The notes under the pieces: generated by a model | Database searches by the model: none | The model's input: the letters and a program-made list of their open reading frames with translations, nothing else | Told to the model about the DNA's origin: nothing | Position numbers and translations under genes: made by a program | From: Reticulitermes lucifugus | Lineage: Eukaryota > Arthropoda > Insecta > Blattodea > Rhinotermitidae | Length of the DNA: 64,000 nt | Direction: 5' to 3' | Assembly: GCA_026260175.1 (NCBI GenBank) | Contig: JAKCWW010000259.1 | Location: 48,506 to 112,505 of the forward strand | Shown here: positions 50,101 through 60,805 of the stretch, piece by piece | Layout of the letters: each line of letters starts with the position of its first letter | How positions within the stretch are numbered: the first letter of the stretch is position 1

Positions 50101-50599
50101 AGCACTAGATTTTAACTGTAACGGAAAATACATATTTTCTTTCGCTATCAATATGGGCGAACATATATACATGTGTAAAAATCAGTGTTTAATTATCGCA
50201 ACGTAACGGTCGAAGCCTTTCAAAATTTATACTTCCCGTTTCATATCAGAGCTTACTATTTACATTATTCACTCTTCAACTGCAGCAACATTGTTCCTTT
50301 CTGTGCTGCGTAAGTATTTGAAATATTTTAGTAGGGCCGGCAATAAGCTACACCATTGCATTTAAAGTTCAGCTTAGAAATTAATTCTTGGTCTGATATA
50401 AAATCGTTTATTGTTGAATGTATTTATGCCATGTAGGAAGTTTCTTTTTCCACAAATTTAAAAGAAGTGAGCGCAGTTTTATTTAATCACCCTGTCAATT
50501 GCTAATATTTACAGCGCAATCTGATCAGAAATATGAGTATGAAGCATTGGCGAAATGATCTGAACAGGGACAACAAACGTACTTCGCCGATAACTCTAT
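47171..50599. other. No recognised gene
   Basis: AT-rich intron sequence with one trinucleotide microsatellite. No domain or element was identified. Confidence 0.5.
48645..48678. repeat. (ATT/ATC)n microsatellite
   Basis: An uninterrupted run of ATT and ATC triplets. Confidence 0.9.
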
Positions 50600-50610
50600 C
50601 CTAGTTCAGC

Positions 50611-50889
50611 AATTTTTTTTCCAATGACTCGACAGCCCCTTGGGGGCCTAGGCCGCCTCATTTTTCGAGGCTTCANNNNNNNNNNNNNNNNNNNNNNNNN
50701 NNNNNNNNNNNNNNNNNNNNNNNNNNNNNNNNNNNNNNNNNNNNNNNNNNNNNNNNNNNNNNNNNNNNNNNNNNNNNNNNNNNNNNNNNNNNNNNNNNNN
50801 NNNNNNNNNNNNNNNNNNNNNNNNNNNACAATGCCAGTAAGCGAGCGGCCGTAGACCCACGCCTTAGACCGCGCGGCCACTGGGATCGG
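50611..50889 (-). repeat. tRNA-derived SINE family 1, copy S6, with TSD and gap
   Basis: The minus-strand head CCGATCCCAGTGGCCGCGCG with GGTCTAAGGCG lies at 50840-50889. The tail with hairpin GGCCCCCAAGGGGCT and GTCGAGTCATTGG lies at 50611-50665. The body is lost in a run of N (50676-50827). CCTAGTTCAGC at 50600-50610 and 50890-50900 is an 11-bp target duplication. Confidence 0.92.
50676..50827. other. Assembly gap (152 N) inside SINE S6
   Basis: Unknown bases replace the SINE body. Both ends of the SINE and its target duplication are intact outside the gap, and the gap size is close to the body length of the other copies. Confidence 0.99.
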
Positions 50890-52229
50890 CCTAGTTCAGC
50901 TATATCCATCATAAATCCAACAGGGAATAACCTGGGATCGAAATCGGGCCTCCGCGGTGAGAGGCTGGCGACTAACATGTGCCATGGCGCAACCATTATT
51001 TGCTGTAAGAAAGAAACTTGTTTTCAAAATGTATGTGTGTATTTTAGTCACAATGAGGTATGCTGACCGAGAAGGCGTCTGAATGGCGTGGATGTGGATG
51101 TGTTTTTTTTCGCCTGTACAGGGACAGGCTGAGGCCTTTCCACTTGATGGCCAGTTCTTAAGACGTTTCTCTGTGTCTGATATGGATTTGTACTGAATAA
51201 CAGGGCTTCCACTGTCCACTTTTGCTCATTGGTAGAAGTAGGTTAGCTTTCTTCTACGAAGTTAACAGTATTAAAATAACACCATCAATTGTACACGCAC
51301 GGTTTCCTTCTTAAACTCTGTACGTTTATCATTTTTGGAATTAAAGTTTTGTTAATTATCTGGTACACGGTAAACTATTCATGCGTTTAAAATTTTCCTT
51401 AATTGTTCATTCTTAATTTTTTTCTTTTATCTTTAGGAATAGGGCCACTGTCCCTTTGGAATTTACAATTGATTTCTGGATTTATAGACCTAATAGATAA
51501 CTCTTAATGTTTCTTGGACGGAGAATCGGCCCATTACAATTCCTGCACTTACAGAGGACGAAACAGGCACAGTAGAAGCGCCTATGTATACCCACGCACC
51601 AAATGGGATTGCAACCCACAGTCCCAACAGCCGTGTGAATGAATACCTTATGTGCGTCAGATGACGCGCCCACTTTTATCGACACTCTGTATTTTTCTAT
51701 TTGTCATAAATTTTAGATCTTTCCACATATCTTCAGTTTAAATTTTTTAATGTAGTATATCCTTGGAAACTTTTTAAAATATTTCGTACTCGCCCCTTTC
51801 CAGCTTGACCAGTATCTTTGTTCTTGTACATTTTAACTGTTATGTAAAGTACAGAGGCTGCTATTATTTGAGAGAATTTTAAACACCCATCTTTTCTTAC
51901 TCTGCGTTTGAATATTCCGATTGTAGCCTAACAGTCGTTGGTTTCTTTGTTGTTACACTTCACAGTTTGCTTCATACGAAAAGTGGCAACCTAAGTACAT
52001 AACATGTGAAACATGTTTGTATTGAACGTAACGTGATTATTGCGCAGATAATTTGCTATTGGCCTTTATTCTTTTTTAATTCAATTAGTTCCGTATTAAC
52101 GTGTTTTCCAATGCCTTGATGTGAAAAATGAAATCCTGTGCGTGATGCTCTGAGTCAGAACCCTAAATACCGACAAAAATAAAGATTTTAGAACAATTAC
52201 ATTATTTTATCTTCCCATATGCGTAATAT

Positions 52230-52358
52230 GCCGATCCCAGTGGCCGTGCGGTCTAAGGCGTGGGTCTTCGGCCCTTCGCTTACTAGGATCGTGGGTTCGA
52301 ATCCCACTGGGGGCATGGATGTCTGTCGAGCCATAGAAAAAAAAAGAAAAAAGAAAAA
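52230..52358 (+). repeat. tRNA-derived SINE family 1, copy S7, short form with TSD
   Basis: The head is nearly perfect: CCGATCCCAGTGGCCGTGCG, A box GGTCTAAGGCG, B box GGGTTCGAATCCC, then GGGGGCATGGATGTCTGT. It passes directly to CGAGCCATAG and an A-rich tail. The roughly 150-bp body, including the terminal hairpin, is missing. ATGCGTAATAT flanks it at 52219-52229 and 52359-52369, an 11-bp duplication, so it was inserted and probably transposed in this short form. Confidence 0.92.
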
Positions 52359-52959
52359 ATGCGTAATATAATTACATACGCTACAGGCTTATGACATCAT
52401 TCAGTTCTCCTAAAGCGTTTGAGGGGAACCTTTTAATTGACAAGTGTTAAAGATTAAGAATAGCAATATCATAATTAATCGTTTTACTGTTACTAAAGGA
52501 ACAGTGGGTTTATTTTTGCCTTTATAGTTTACCATTTATTCACAGTAGTTGCTACTTACATGCTATACTTTACGCATTAATGAGTTTTTTCAGCTTCATG
52601 ACTCTACTCAAGGCGAAGAAAAAAATATCTGCATTTTAATTATCCAATCCATCAACACTCTTAACAAAGAAAGCCAGATATGTCCCGTATTGTATTGTGC
52701 ATTTGATTAAACAATGAACTGCGAAGGTCCTCTGATAACTCTTTCACATTCATCCCTATCCCTGCACGCGTAAAAATGCACATTCTGCTTAACGTACTCT
52801 CGGAAAGCCAACGTGACCAAATGTGTAGAGGAAGTCAAGTTCCTGTGTCGGTGGATCGTCAGGGGTCTGACCACAGAAATGCAGTGATAAAAGTCGGCGG
52901 GAGCCTCGTGATGAAAGCTGGAAACACGTTGTGGTAGACAACTTGACGGCGGGTGTGTT

Positions 52960-52999
52960 GGTGGTAGTGGTGGTGGTGGTGGTGGTGGTGGTGGTGGTG
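52960..52999. repeat. (GGT)n microsatellite
   Basis: About twelve GGT units. The minus-strand frame through it yields polyproline and should not be read as a protein. Confidence 0.95.
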
Positions 53000-53462
53000 T
53001 GGCGTCATTACCCGAAGTCTTAATAAAGCATTTTAAACTAGACGTGAAAGAACAGAGGCTTGTACTGCACTTGCCATTCATAGAGTTCACTTTAGGCTTA
53101 TGAAGAATTAGATGTAACATACTTTTGTTAGGAAAATTGCTCATTTTCTTGAACAAGTTCTGAGAATAAATTAATCGAACGACTTTCCTTCAAATGCTTT
53201 AATTTATGTCATGAAACCTGAAAAAATGCAAAACTGAATTTCGCCATACCTGTTTCCAAACGGCTTTATTCTTGGCATGTTTCACAACGTCATTTCAAGG
53301 GCAGCTACGAAATAATGTGTTAAAAAATTGTATGTATGATTACATTTCATTGGAAGAAAACGATTCTTACATAAGAATATAATTTTGCAGTACATTGCGT
53401 TTTTTTACTAAATCATAAATACAGTCATTACAAAATAGGCCACGTACGTATAACATAATATT

Positions 53463-53860
53463 GTGGCGCGTTTGCATAACAATTAGTGCCATGGAAACGC
53501 AAAAATAGTCCCCTTTATATTGTTGTTGACGTACATGTAGCTGTCAACAATGCAAAAATGTTTAGTGTTGCTATGGACATGCAACAGTGTTTTCCCATTG
53601 CACTGTTGTCGAGCAACAAAATATTTCATACTGCTGTCAAGAGTATAAACGCATTTAGGTCTTCATGTACATTGCCCGATATTTTGTCCGATTTTAATCA
53701 AATTTGGAGTTTCTCGACGTATTTTCGTAAAAGTACCCAGTAAAAAATTTTATGAAAATCCATCCAGTGGGAGCCGCGCCGATTAATGTGGACGAAGAGA
53801 TGGACAGATGTGACGAAGATAATTGGCTCTTTTCAGAATTTTATGTGAAAGCGCCTAAAT
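53463..53860 (+). repeat. TAGGCGC-end repeat family, copy C
   Basis: Start GGCGCGTTTGCATAACAATT, then GTGCCATGGAAACGC, later GGGAGCCGCGCCG, GACGAAGAGATGGACAGATG, TGACGAAGATAATTGGCTC and end GAAAGCGCCTAAA. This gives both ends of the family in one copy and sits immediately upstream of the second Ig exon. Confidence 0.75.
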
Positions 53861-54098
53861 AAGCGAAATATTAAAATATTAAAAATTGTGTGTACGTATG
53901 TGTGAACATCAAATTAATGTTCCACTCCCTTTAGTAAATAAAAAACTTTTTTAACATAACATGAGCCAGAACTTTTATGGTCCAGCAATTCTGAAATCTA
54001 TCCAGTCACACGTATTAAAAAGGTACGTCCTTTAAAACATTTTGTGCATACGGCAGAGGTAAGGCTTCTTCTGACAGATATTTTTTTCGTTGTTTCAG

Positions 54099-54243
54099 AC
54101 AAGCCCTGATGGAAACGTGACCACTAGCACACTCACGTTCTCACCACAAGTGGACGATTCTGGGAAGTCCCTCACATGCCGTGCAGAGAACAAATACATC
54201 ACTGGCAGTGCGCAAGAAGACACGTGGACCCTGAATGTCCATT
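54099..54243 (+). CDS. Sidestep-family Ig-domain exon (C-terminal half of the same Ig domain)
   Basis: This completes the Ig domain begun at 23276. The exon opens with TSPDGNVTTSTLTFSPQ (strands D-E), then DDSGKSLTCRAEN, which holds the DxGxxLxC F-strand motif with the second disulphide cysteine, and ends WTLNV (strand G). The acceptor is TTGTTTCAG ending at 54098. The donor is CATT/GTAAGT at 54244, a near-perfect consensus. The exon enters in phase 0, matching the phase-0 end of the first exon, and leaves in phase 1, matching the phase-1 entry of the first. The two exons together are therefore a symmetric phase-1 cassette of about 99 residues. The open frame runs on into the intron and stops there, so the longer ORF is not the product. 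No further exon was recognised between here and the window end. Confidence 0.88.
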
Positions 54244-55487
54244 GTAAGTATCAACAGTGGATCCCATTTCTTTCAGATTTTAAATTATATCTTATTTTTG
54301 TTTTATTACTGCAGCACTCAACAAAACGTAATGCAATGTACGTACTTGTTACGAAACTCACTCATTCTATGTTTATATTACTAAGCTCAGCACGTCTTCA
54401 AGAAGGAATTCTATGTCGTCGAAAATTCTTAAATTTATACACAATTTAAGTTTACAACCTAAAATTTGTTTTGCAATTGCTCGTTTCTTGCAATTTTCTA
54501 CCCCACAGTGGCTGAAATTTAGCTAATGCAGGCCTAGCAGTCACGAGATATGCTTAGACGCCTGCACTAAGGATGGTAGCAAAGCATACGACTATTCTTG
54601 TTATGGACAAACGACCTACATAAATGACCTACATCTGAGTGTGAAACACATGTTAACATTACCAGCCAATTTTTGTGCAGTGAACTCTTTTTGAAATTCA
54701 GAAATTTTGATTTCAGCTTTATGTAAACTATACATCATAGAGAACCTATATGAAATAAAATTCAGCGAGACCCAAAAGTCAGTTAAAGGATTGGTTTAAT
54801 GTACACCGAAATCCGTTGTAAATTGTTTTGCTGCTTACTGAATTTACAAAAATGATACTTGCATGGCACTGGAGTAACTGAATTACTTAGAAGGAGCGCG
54901 TGCAGCTTCTTCATACAAGATATTTAATTCTGAACATTCCCTTAATAAGACAGTATGTGTTCGGTTCACCGACATTTGAGCCAACCTGTATTGTCTTTTC
55001 TGAAACTGAACGGTATACAAACCATTACAGACTTAACCGACACTTGCTGACGTAATTTGGATGGTGACACATATGCCTGGAGAAATACAAGTATTCATTT
55101 TATGCATTAATATTCAGTAATAAACATATTTTAGAAATATGAAAGCTGTAACATTAAGAAGACACCCATGCCTAAGCATCCCTGAATGGAGACTTGTAGT
55201 GGTAGCAGAAGATGATCTCCACGAATTCGTAAGCTGAGATAGCCGTACTAGGTATAAGGAGTTAGTGATTTTGACGCTTCGGCTGCTTTTTCCCCTGTAA
55301 ATAAACAACAGCCTCTCTAAATATGACGACTTGAGACCTTAGCCAGTCTGGGCATAATGGCGAACGGACAGTCCTGTCGTTACCGCGAACCGAACCTCTG
55401 TCCTCTACCCCACTGCCAGTTACATTACTAAGCTATCGCAATGTGTGTATGTGTTGTACTAAAATACAATATTTTCGGTTGTAAGAA

Positions 55488-55738
55488 TTAGATATGCACA
55501 GCTAAAGTCAGTCAAAACACAGCAATTTTATTGTAAGTACAATATTACCTACTAAATTCACTCACTGCCTGTTTCATCCCACAGAAGGGGCCATTCTCAT
55601 GTGAGATATTTTTGTATTGTTTCGCCTGAGAATGACCCTTTCCGTGGGCTGAAACATGGAGAGAGAATTTTATAGGTAATATTTTACTTACAGTAAAATA
55701 CTATGTTTTGCCTAACTTCATCTGCGCATGTCTAGTTG
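55488..55738. repeat. Inverted-repeat element IR3 (about 110-bp arms, short centre)
   Basis: Arms near 55488-55600 and 55628-55738 are reverse complements at about 75-80 per cent by eye. Shared marks are TAGATATGCACAG, CAAAACACAG, TTGTAAGTACAATATTACCT and GGGGCCATTCTCA. The inner arm holds a decayed form of the GAAAC motif (GGGCTGAAACATGG on +). Confidence 0.8.
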
Positions 55739-56149
55739 ATTAACACAACAGGATGACCTCTCAGAATATTGTAAAAATTGTATTGGATATTATGTCTAGC
55801 ACTTTTTAGAGCCACAGTAAATCAGTTTATCACCCTTTCTAACTGTCAGTAATTCGGCATGTAACAAATGCAGTCTGATTTCCTTTGTGTCTTATGTTAA
55901 TCAGCAAGACATTTCTTAAACATCATTCAAAGACTGACGCTTATAGCGGTCAGCCGATGTCCGTGAATTTGCGAACCAACATTTTGGAACTTCTTTCAAG
56001 GGATCAACGTTTGGCGACTTTTTGTTTCATTTTAACACATGTATGAGATGTGTGTGTCCAGTTAATTGCTCATTTCATTACAGCAGAATTGCTCATAAGG
56101 TCTTAACGCATTCGCAGCCAGTAAACAAAATTATCCGCAACTAATGGAA

Positions 56150-56400
56150 CAGAAAGGCTTATTACAGTATTTACAAGAGCCCATCTTTCATACCTAATCT
56201 AAGCCAGATGAATTGAGTACACTTGCTTTTACTCTATTTTTAAAATCGGTTTTTATCATTCTCCCATAAAGGCCTAGTTCTTCCTAGCAATCTCTTTCCT
56301 TCAGGTTTCCCCAAAAATACTTTATATACTTCACTTTTCTCTCACACATGCTACTTGACCTGCCAATCCTTTATTCTGTCATTATGTTACACCATAAAGC
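56150..56400 (-). pseudogene. LINE ORF2 3'-end fragment, reverse strand
   Basis: Read on the minus strand, GGGAAACCTGAAGGAAAGAG matches the 4864 copy (GGGAAACCTGAAGGAAAGAG) exactly. It is followed by ACTAGGCCTTTATGGGAGAA for the RPRRRWED stretch and TCATCTGGCTTAGA for WxxLAQ. Frames are broken. Confidence 0.72.
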
Positions 56401-57799
56401 ATTTTCCTTACTCCAATACATGAAAGGAAGTCTTTTAGTCTTGTTAGGCTATAAACAACTGAAATTCTTCTAGCTGCCCGCCCGCCATTATTTCGACCGT
56501 ATCGAATTTTGAGCGGTGTGTAGCTCTGTGACCACATGAACATATATTGAACGTTTTGCTGTCAAAACATTACGCTTCGTTCGGCCTGAATTGCCACCAA
56601 ATATTGAGGTAAGAGAGGTACGGTTTGTTGAATTATGCTGTTGGTTCAACTCTCTTCGTTTAGTGACATTGCTGTGTTAGTTAGTCCATTCAGCAGTTTG
56701 TTTGTGCATATTAAATTGAAAGTAAAGAGAAAAGTTTTAATTGAACGTTTATGAACAGTAGGTGCGCACACCTGCCAACCGCTCTTAGGCCGTCAGTTCC
56801 ATAGAGTTCTTATTTATTTTTTACTACATTTTCGACCTAAGTGCTATATATTAAGAGTAGATGGAGGAAATCTTATGATAATGACTGTGTATTGCAAACT
56901 CCACTTATTCCTCATCTGCTTTTATTAGAGTAGGTAAATCAGTGAGGGAAAAATGGAACATACACCATTATACAGAAAACAAGAACATGGAATGAAGGAT
57001 AAATTATCTGTTGGAAACTAGGGAAGAAACGAAAAGTTAGACCTTTGCGTGAGCGGTAAAATAATAATAAGATATATTCTCAGTAAATCAACTGCAGTGG
57101 TTAGATGGTTTAATTGTTTTATGGTTGTTCAAAAGGGGAACTTCATAAATATTTGGTTCCGTAAGAATAAGTTATTTCTCTACTATCTCCTTAACTACAG
57201 ACTCTTCGACTCTGTAGAAAGTGAATGACAGATAAGCAAAGCAGTTTGCTTGGAATTTTCAGTAGCATATTTATATTTCATCCACGAATTGAAATAATTA
57301 GAAAGTGATTTCCTATACCATTCAGTAAGCGTATTAAATGCATGTTAAATACATCAAGCTTCTCAAGTACCCTCCTCCGAACCTCCATCCCCTCCCAAGG
57401 AAACTAACGCACGCGAAAGGATCTTAATCAGCTGCAAGTATATATTTTTCTTCTGCAACTTATCTCGAGTTCTTCTGTGTTTAATGATATGAGTGTATAA
57501 TATTGTATGAGTATTTTAACCAGTAATTTTTATTGACCTTATGAATCGAAATGTATATTGTATCAGTACTGTCCCCTCAGGTAATCCTTTCAAATTACAC
57601 AGAGTAAAGCAAAGTCGAAAGGCATAATAGAGAGAAGGACGTACGGCCCGCAATACAGAGAGACACCGCAGTATCAGAATGATTATTTCGTACGAAGTGC
57701 GTGTAGAACTGAGTTCTACTCTGCAAAATAGAATTCGCACAGCTTTTTAGGATATGTCTAATTTTTTTCGAAGTATGTGATTCACTACGTTTTCCATAA

Positions 57800-57985
57800 A
57801 ATCCGATACTGGATCTTATCCCGAACCAGATAAATCTCGATCATATCGTAACATCATACTTTTTTTTAAGATTGTCCTCCCATTTAAGTCTAGATCTTCC
57901 AGTTGTGCTCTTATATTCACGTTTTCCGACTAAAAATTTTGTACGTATTTCTAATCTCCCACGCGCATGCTACATAAACATTTTA
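57800..57985 (-). pseudogene. LINE ORF2 3'-end fragment, reverse strand
   Basis: The minus strand shows CATGCGCGTGGGAGATTAG, then AACTGGAAGATCTAGACTTA and AATGGGAGGACAATCTTAAA, corresponding to HVARM, RPRRRW and WEDNIK of the 4864 copy. Decayed. Confidence 0.6.
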
Positions 57986-58032
57986 TTTTAGGCTTATCAA
58001 AGAAGTTCGGAAGCTGAGTAAGCCACCGAGCC

Positions 58033-58068
58033 CTGAAGAGGACAATAGTTATTGTTCTGAAACCTGTC
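58033..58068 (+). ncRNA. Hammerhead-ribozyme-like motif H7 (variant)
   Basis: CTGAAGA is followed by an 8-bp stem II (GGACAATA with TATTGTTC, one wobble, loop GT), one T, GAAAC, CT and GTC. Here the extra base is on the 3' side of stem II. The flanks do not pair as stem I. Confidence 0.35.
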
Positions 58069-59156
58069 ACAGCTGAAATTACATTTTATTTGGATAGTTT
58101 GGAAGCCGTAATGCACAAGAACCGAAAGTTGGCTTTTATTCATACACTTCCAGAAGTTCCTACATATTATCTCAAAATTGTGTAGCTTTCATTTCGACTT
58201 TCGCCCAAAGGTCAGTACTGTCATTTGTTTGTTCTGATTTTTTAATTAATTTGATTGACTTTTAAAGCTTTCGGCAGAAATGTTAGTGCCCGAATACTGA
58301 CACATTCAGTCTCGTGCCGTCACAGTACGGCTTCTAAATAATGGTCTAAAATATAGAAACTACAGGATTCAAAACTGGGAATTTATATTCTGCTGTATAA
58401 CGAAAGTGTATTAATTTAGGTGCAAACTGTTATTGGACTCTTTTGAAAGTACGTATATAGATCTACATTGTTTCGTTAACCTTAGGCTTTATTTTCTCTT
58501 CGCATGGTGAATGCTGGAAAATGTATTCTCATTTCGTGTAACTTTACTAAGGGCTTTGAATACTTCTTCACAATGCACGCAATTCTGATATTTTCAAATT
58601 AAATTATTTTTGCTCCCTTCCATTTTTTACGGAATTTTTGAGACAGCTTTCTTCTTTTCGACATTTCCGAAACGTATTATTGTCGACGATTACGGAGGTC
58701 AAAAACTCAAAATATCAGGTATGTTGTTGGTTTCCTCCTTATTGATATCCGTGTATAGTACTTTCGTATTCAGCAACGATAAATAGCCCCTTTCACAGTT
58801 CAAATATACCAGTGTAAATCATAATAAACTGGTATTTGTACTTTTCCTATCGATTCCCAACTTTTATTCATACAAGGAGAACACGCAAATGAACATTCTG
58901 TTTGCCGTAAAAACAACTCTGATTTCCGGACAGAGAGAAATTCCGCGTCAGTGTGGGTTGTACAGTTCATTTACAAAGTAACGAACGACTTTCGTTATAT
59001 TCACCTAATAACGAAAGTTATAAAGTTATTAGTCCGCACGAATAATGATTACGCACCACGGCCGATTCCTACAGGCCGGATCAAGTACTTCTTTCTACTT
59101 CTCTCCTTCCACCTTTTAGAATTGCTATTAATTAATTATCTGGTATAAGATCCACT

Positions 59157-59378
59157 GTGACTTGTGTTTGTCAGTATTTCAATGTCCGAGGACACGTTTT
59201 CTTCTGGGATGTGACGCCGTGTACCCTGACATCAGCTTACCGTTGTCTTCTACTGTGCTGGAGTGAAGTAGGTAGCAGGTTCCTTGGCAACGCCGATATA
59301 TATTTGCCAGATTATATGACGTCTCATTCAGAAGAGAGTATTTTCTTAGCCACCACCGTTAGAACCTCCGATTCATAA
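59157..59378 (+). repeat. Dispersed repeat with FWDVTPC-type frame
   Basis: The frame includes FFWDVTPCTLTSAYRCL and YLPDYMTSHSEESIFLATTV. I recognise this word order (FWDVTPCSL...LPxYxxSHxxR) as a repeat that gene predictors often translate in insect genomes. It is not a host gene. The element class is unknown to me. Confidence 0.5.
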
Positions 59379-59696
59379 TCTCGCTACATATGTAAGCCTC
59401 ACTTTTCTCTCATAACAGCGGGACTTTCCTTATTCGTGCGTTTGCGCGTCACGGTTTCGCCTTTTAGCGGTAAACTATTGTGCTAAACCTCGTATATGTA
59501 GGTAGCACGTTTCTTCGACGTCGCGCTCACATTGGCGCAACCAGTATTGCACAGGGGCCGCATCTGCGCACCTGTCTCACTCTTTAGGTACCTAGATCCT
59601 GCCATGCGGAATGTACTTCGACTGTGCTTTTCAGAGCTTCTAGAACTAATCTTTATGCATCACGTTTTAATTGTGTCTGGAAAAGTTCACACACAT

Positions 59697-60290
59697 GCTG
59701 ATGGAAGAGCCTAAGAATACAAACACAAGGAAAGTGATGTTTCTCTTAGAGAAAGTGGAGGTCTTGTTCAAGTTGTACAGGAGAATGAACAGTGCTGCGG
59801 TCGGACGCCATTATGCTGTAAGAGATTCTTCGATTCACGAGTCGACTATTTGTTTCACCACAAAAACGAAGAAAGACCAGGAGAAGTGTTAAGGCCAGTG
59901 CTCCATCGAGTGCAAAAATTTCTGCAGTTTATTCTTCTTACTCTCCCTCGAAGAGATAGGAAGGGCCTTGTGCGAACGGCTGGAAGACGACACACAGAAA
60001 CATTTGAGGGTCAAGGACATGCCAGTAAACGATATTTTGAAAATTGCATCTAACACCCAAGTCCTCCTTGTCCTTGATAATGCCCCAGGGCACCCATATA
60101 ATCTTGGTTTTGCCCAATTGAATATCTAATTTCCAGCCGGTACTGCTGCGGACGGTCTCTAATCTTCTTGACTGATACGTTCGTCTTTAGAAGTTCATAC
60201 GTCAACTTCACAAAAAGAAGTAACAGTTGAAATTTCTTCATGGAAACCGGCATTTACATTGTTGTGCTGTTCCGCGATATTTTCTTCGTA
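59697..60290 (+). pseudogene. pogo/Tigger-type transposase remnant (HTH and DDE segment)
   Basis: KVEVLFKLYRRMNSAAVGRH with YAVRDSSIHESTI is the N-terminal helix-turn-helix of CENP-B/Tigger-like transposases. Near 60060, in the same frame after stop codons, VLLVLDNAPGHP is the segment with the second catalytic aspartate. After it FPAGTAADGL resembles the LPxNTTALLQPM stretch. Only about 110 codons separate the two landmarks, fewer than expected, so the middle is deleted, and the frame is broken. It is not expected to encode an active enzyme. Confidence 0.72.
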
Positions 60291-60471
60291 GGCGAATAAT
60301 TTAATTTGTGGGAAACTTAATCGCTTCTTCACGTTTATTCTCGTAGCCGTTTTCTAGTCTCATTTAGACAGGACCTCTTTATTTCATGTATTTAAAAATG
60401 CAATACCCTTACCGTAACTATTTACGTGTTAGAAGTTAACAAGAGAAGAAATGCACTATAAACGTCACATT

Positions 60472-60805
60472 GAAGCACCTTCAGTTAACCATTGTTGCCG
60501 TAGAAAGCAAGAAGTATTATATATTCTGAGTGTGTGCCTAGCCTTATTTATGCAGCATGCAAAGCGCATGCGCCGTATTATATTGTCATCTGTGGCCTAT
60601 CTGGCTGTACCATATTTTTCCACATTATCTCATGAGCGGCATAAGTTTCAGAAAAAATACTTCTGAACATAAAATCTGGTTTGATTTTGTGTATAAGTCC
60701 AATGGGAGCCGAGTTGTTTCATGAGGACGAAGAGATGGACAGACGGATGGATGGACAGAGAGACATAACAAAGCTAATAGTCGCCTTTTGAAATTTTGGC
60801 TGAAA
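60472..60805 (+). repeat. TAGGCGC-end repeat family, copy D
   Basis: GTTAACCATTGTTGCCGTAG, then TGCAGCATGCAAAGCGCATG, GGGAGCCGAGTTGTTTCATG, a GGACAGACGGATGGATGG microsatellite, AACAAAGCTAATAGTCGCC. The ends are more decayed than in copies A and F. Confidence 0.7.

Larger units (their letters stand above)
23428..54098 (+). other. 30.7-kb phase-0 intron within one Ig domain
   Basis: The donor GTAAAT at 23428 and the acceptor TTGTTTCAG ending at 54098 bound an intron of 30,671 bp on the + strand. Its content is almost wholly repeats: tandem arrays, SINEs in both orientations, LINE 3' ends, inverted-repeat elements, dead transposases, and two runs of N. I saw no open frame between the two exons that looks like another host exon. 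An alternative or mutually exclusive second-half exon inside it cannot be ruled out by eye. Confidence 0.8.

Noticed and set aside
51590-51690. Reverse B-box-like stretch (GGGATTGCAACCCA on +)
   Set aside because: This is too decayed to assign to any family, and no second landmark was found.
52230-52313. Possible functional class-II tRNA gene
   Set aside because: The acceptor ends do not pair properly, and the same head occurs in six other SINE copies. Target duplications bracket the whole element.
52707-53156. A 149-codon minus-strand frame with a proline run
   Set aside because: The proline run is the (GGT)n microsatellite at 52960-52999 read in reverse, and the rest has no recognisable feature.
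54244-54449. Continuation of the Ig exon frame past 54243
   Set aside because: CATT/GTAAGT at 54243/54244 is a strong donor, the Ig domain is already complete, and the continuation is low-complexity and soon ends in a stop.
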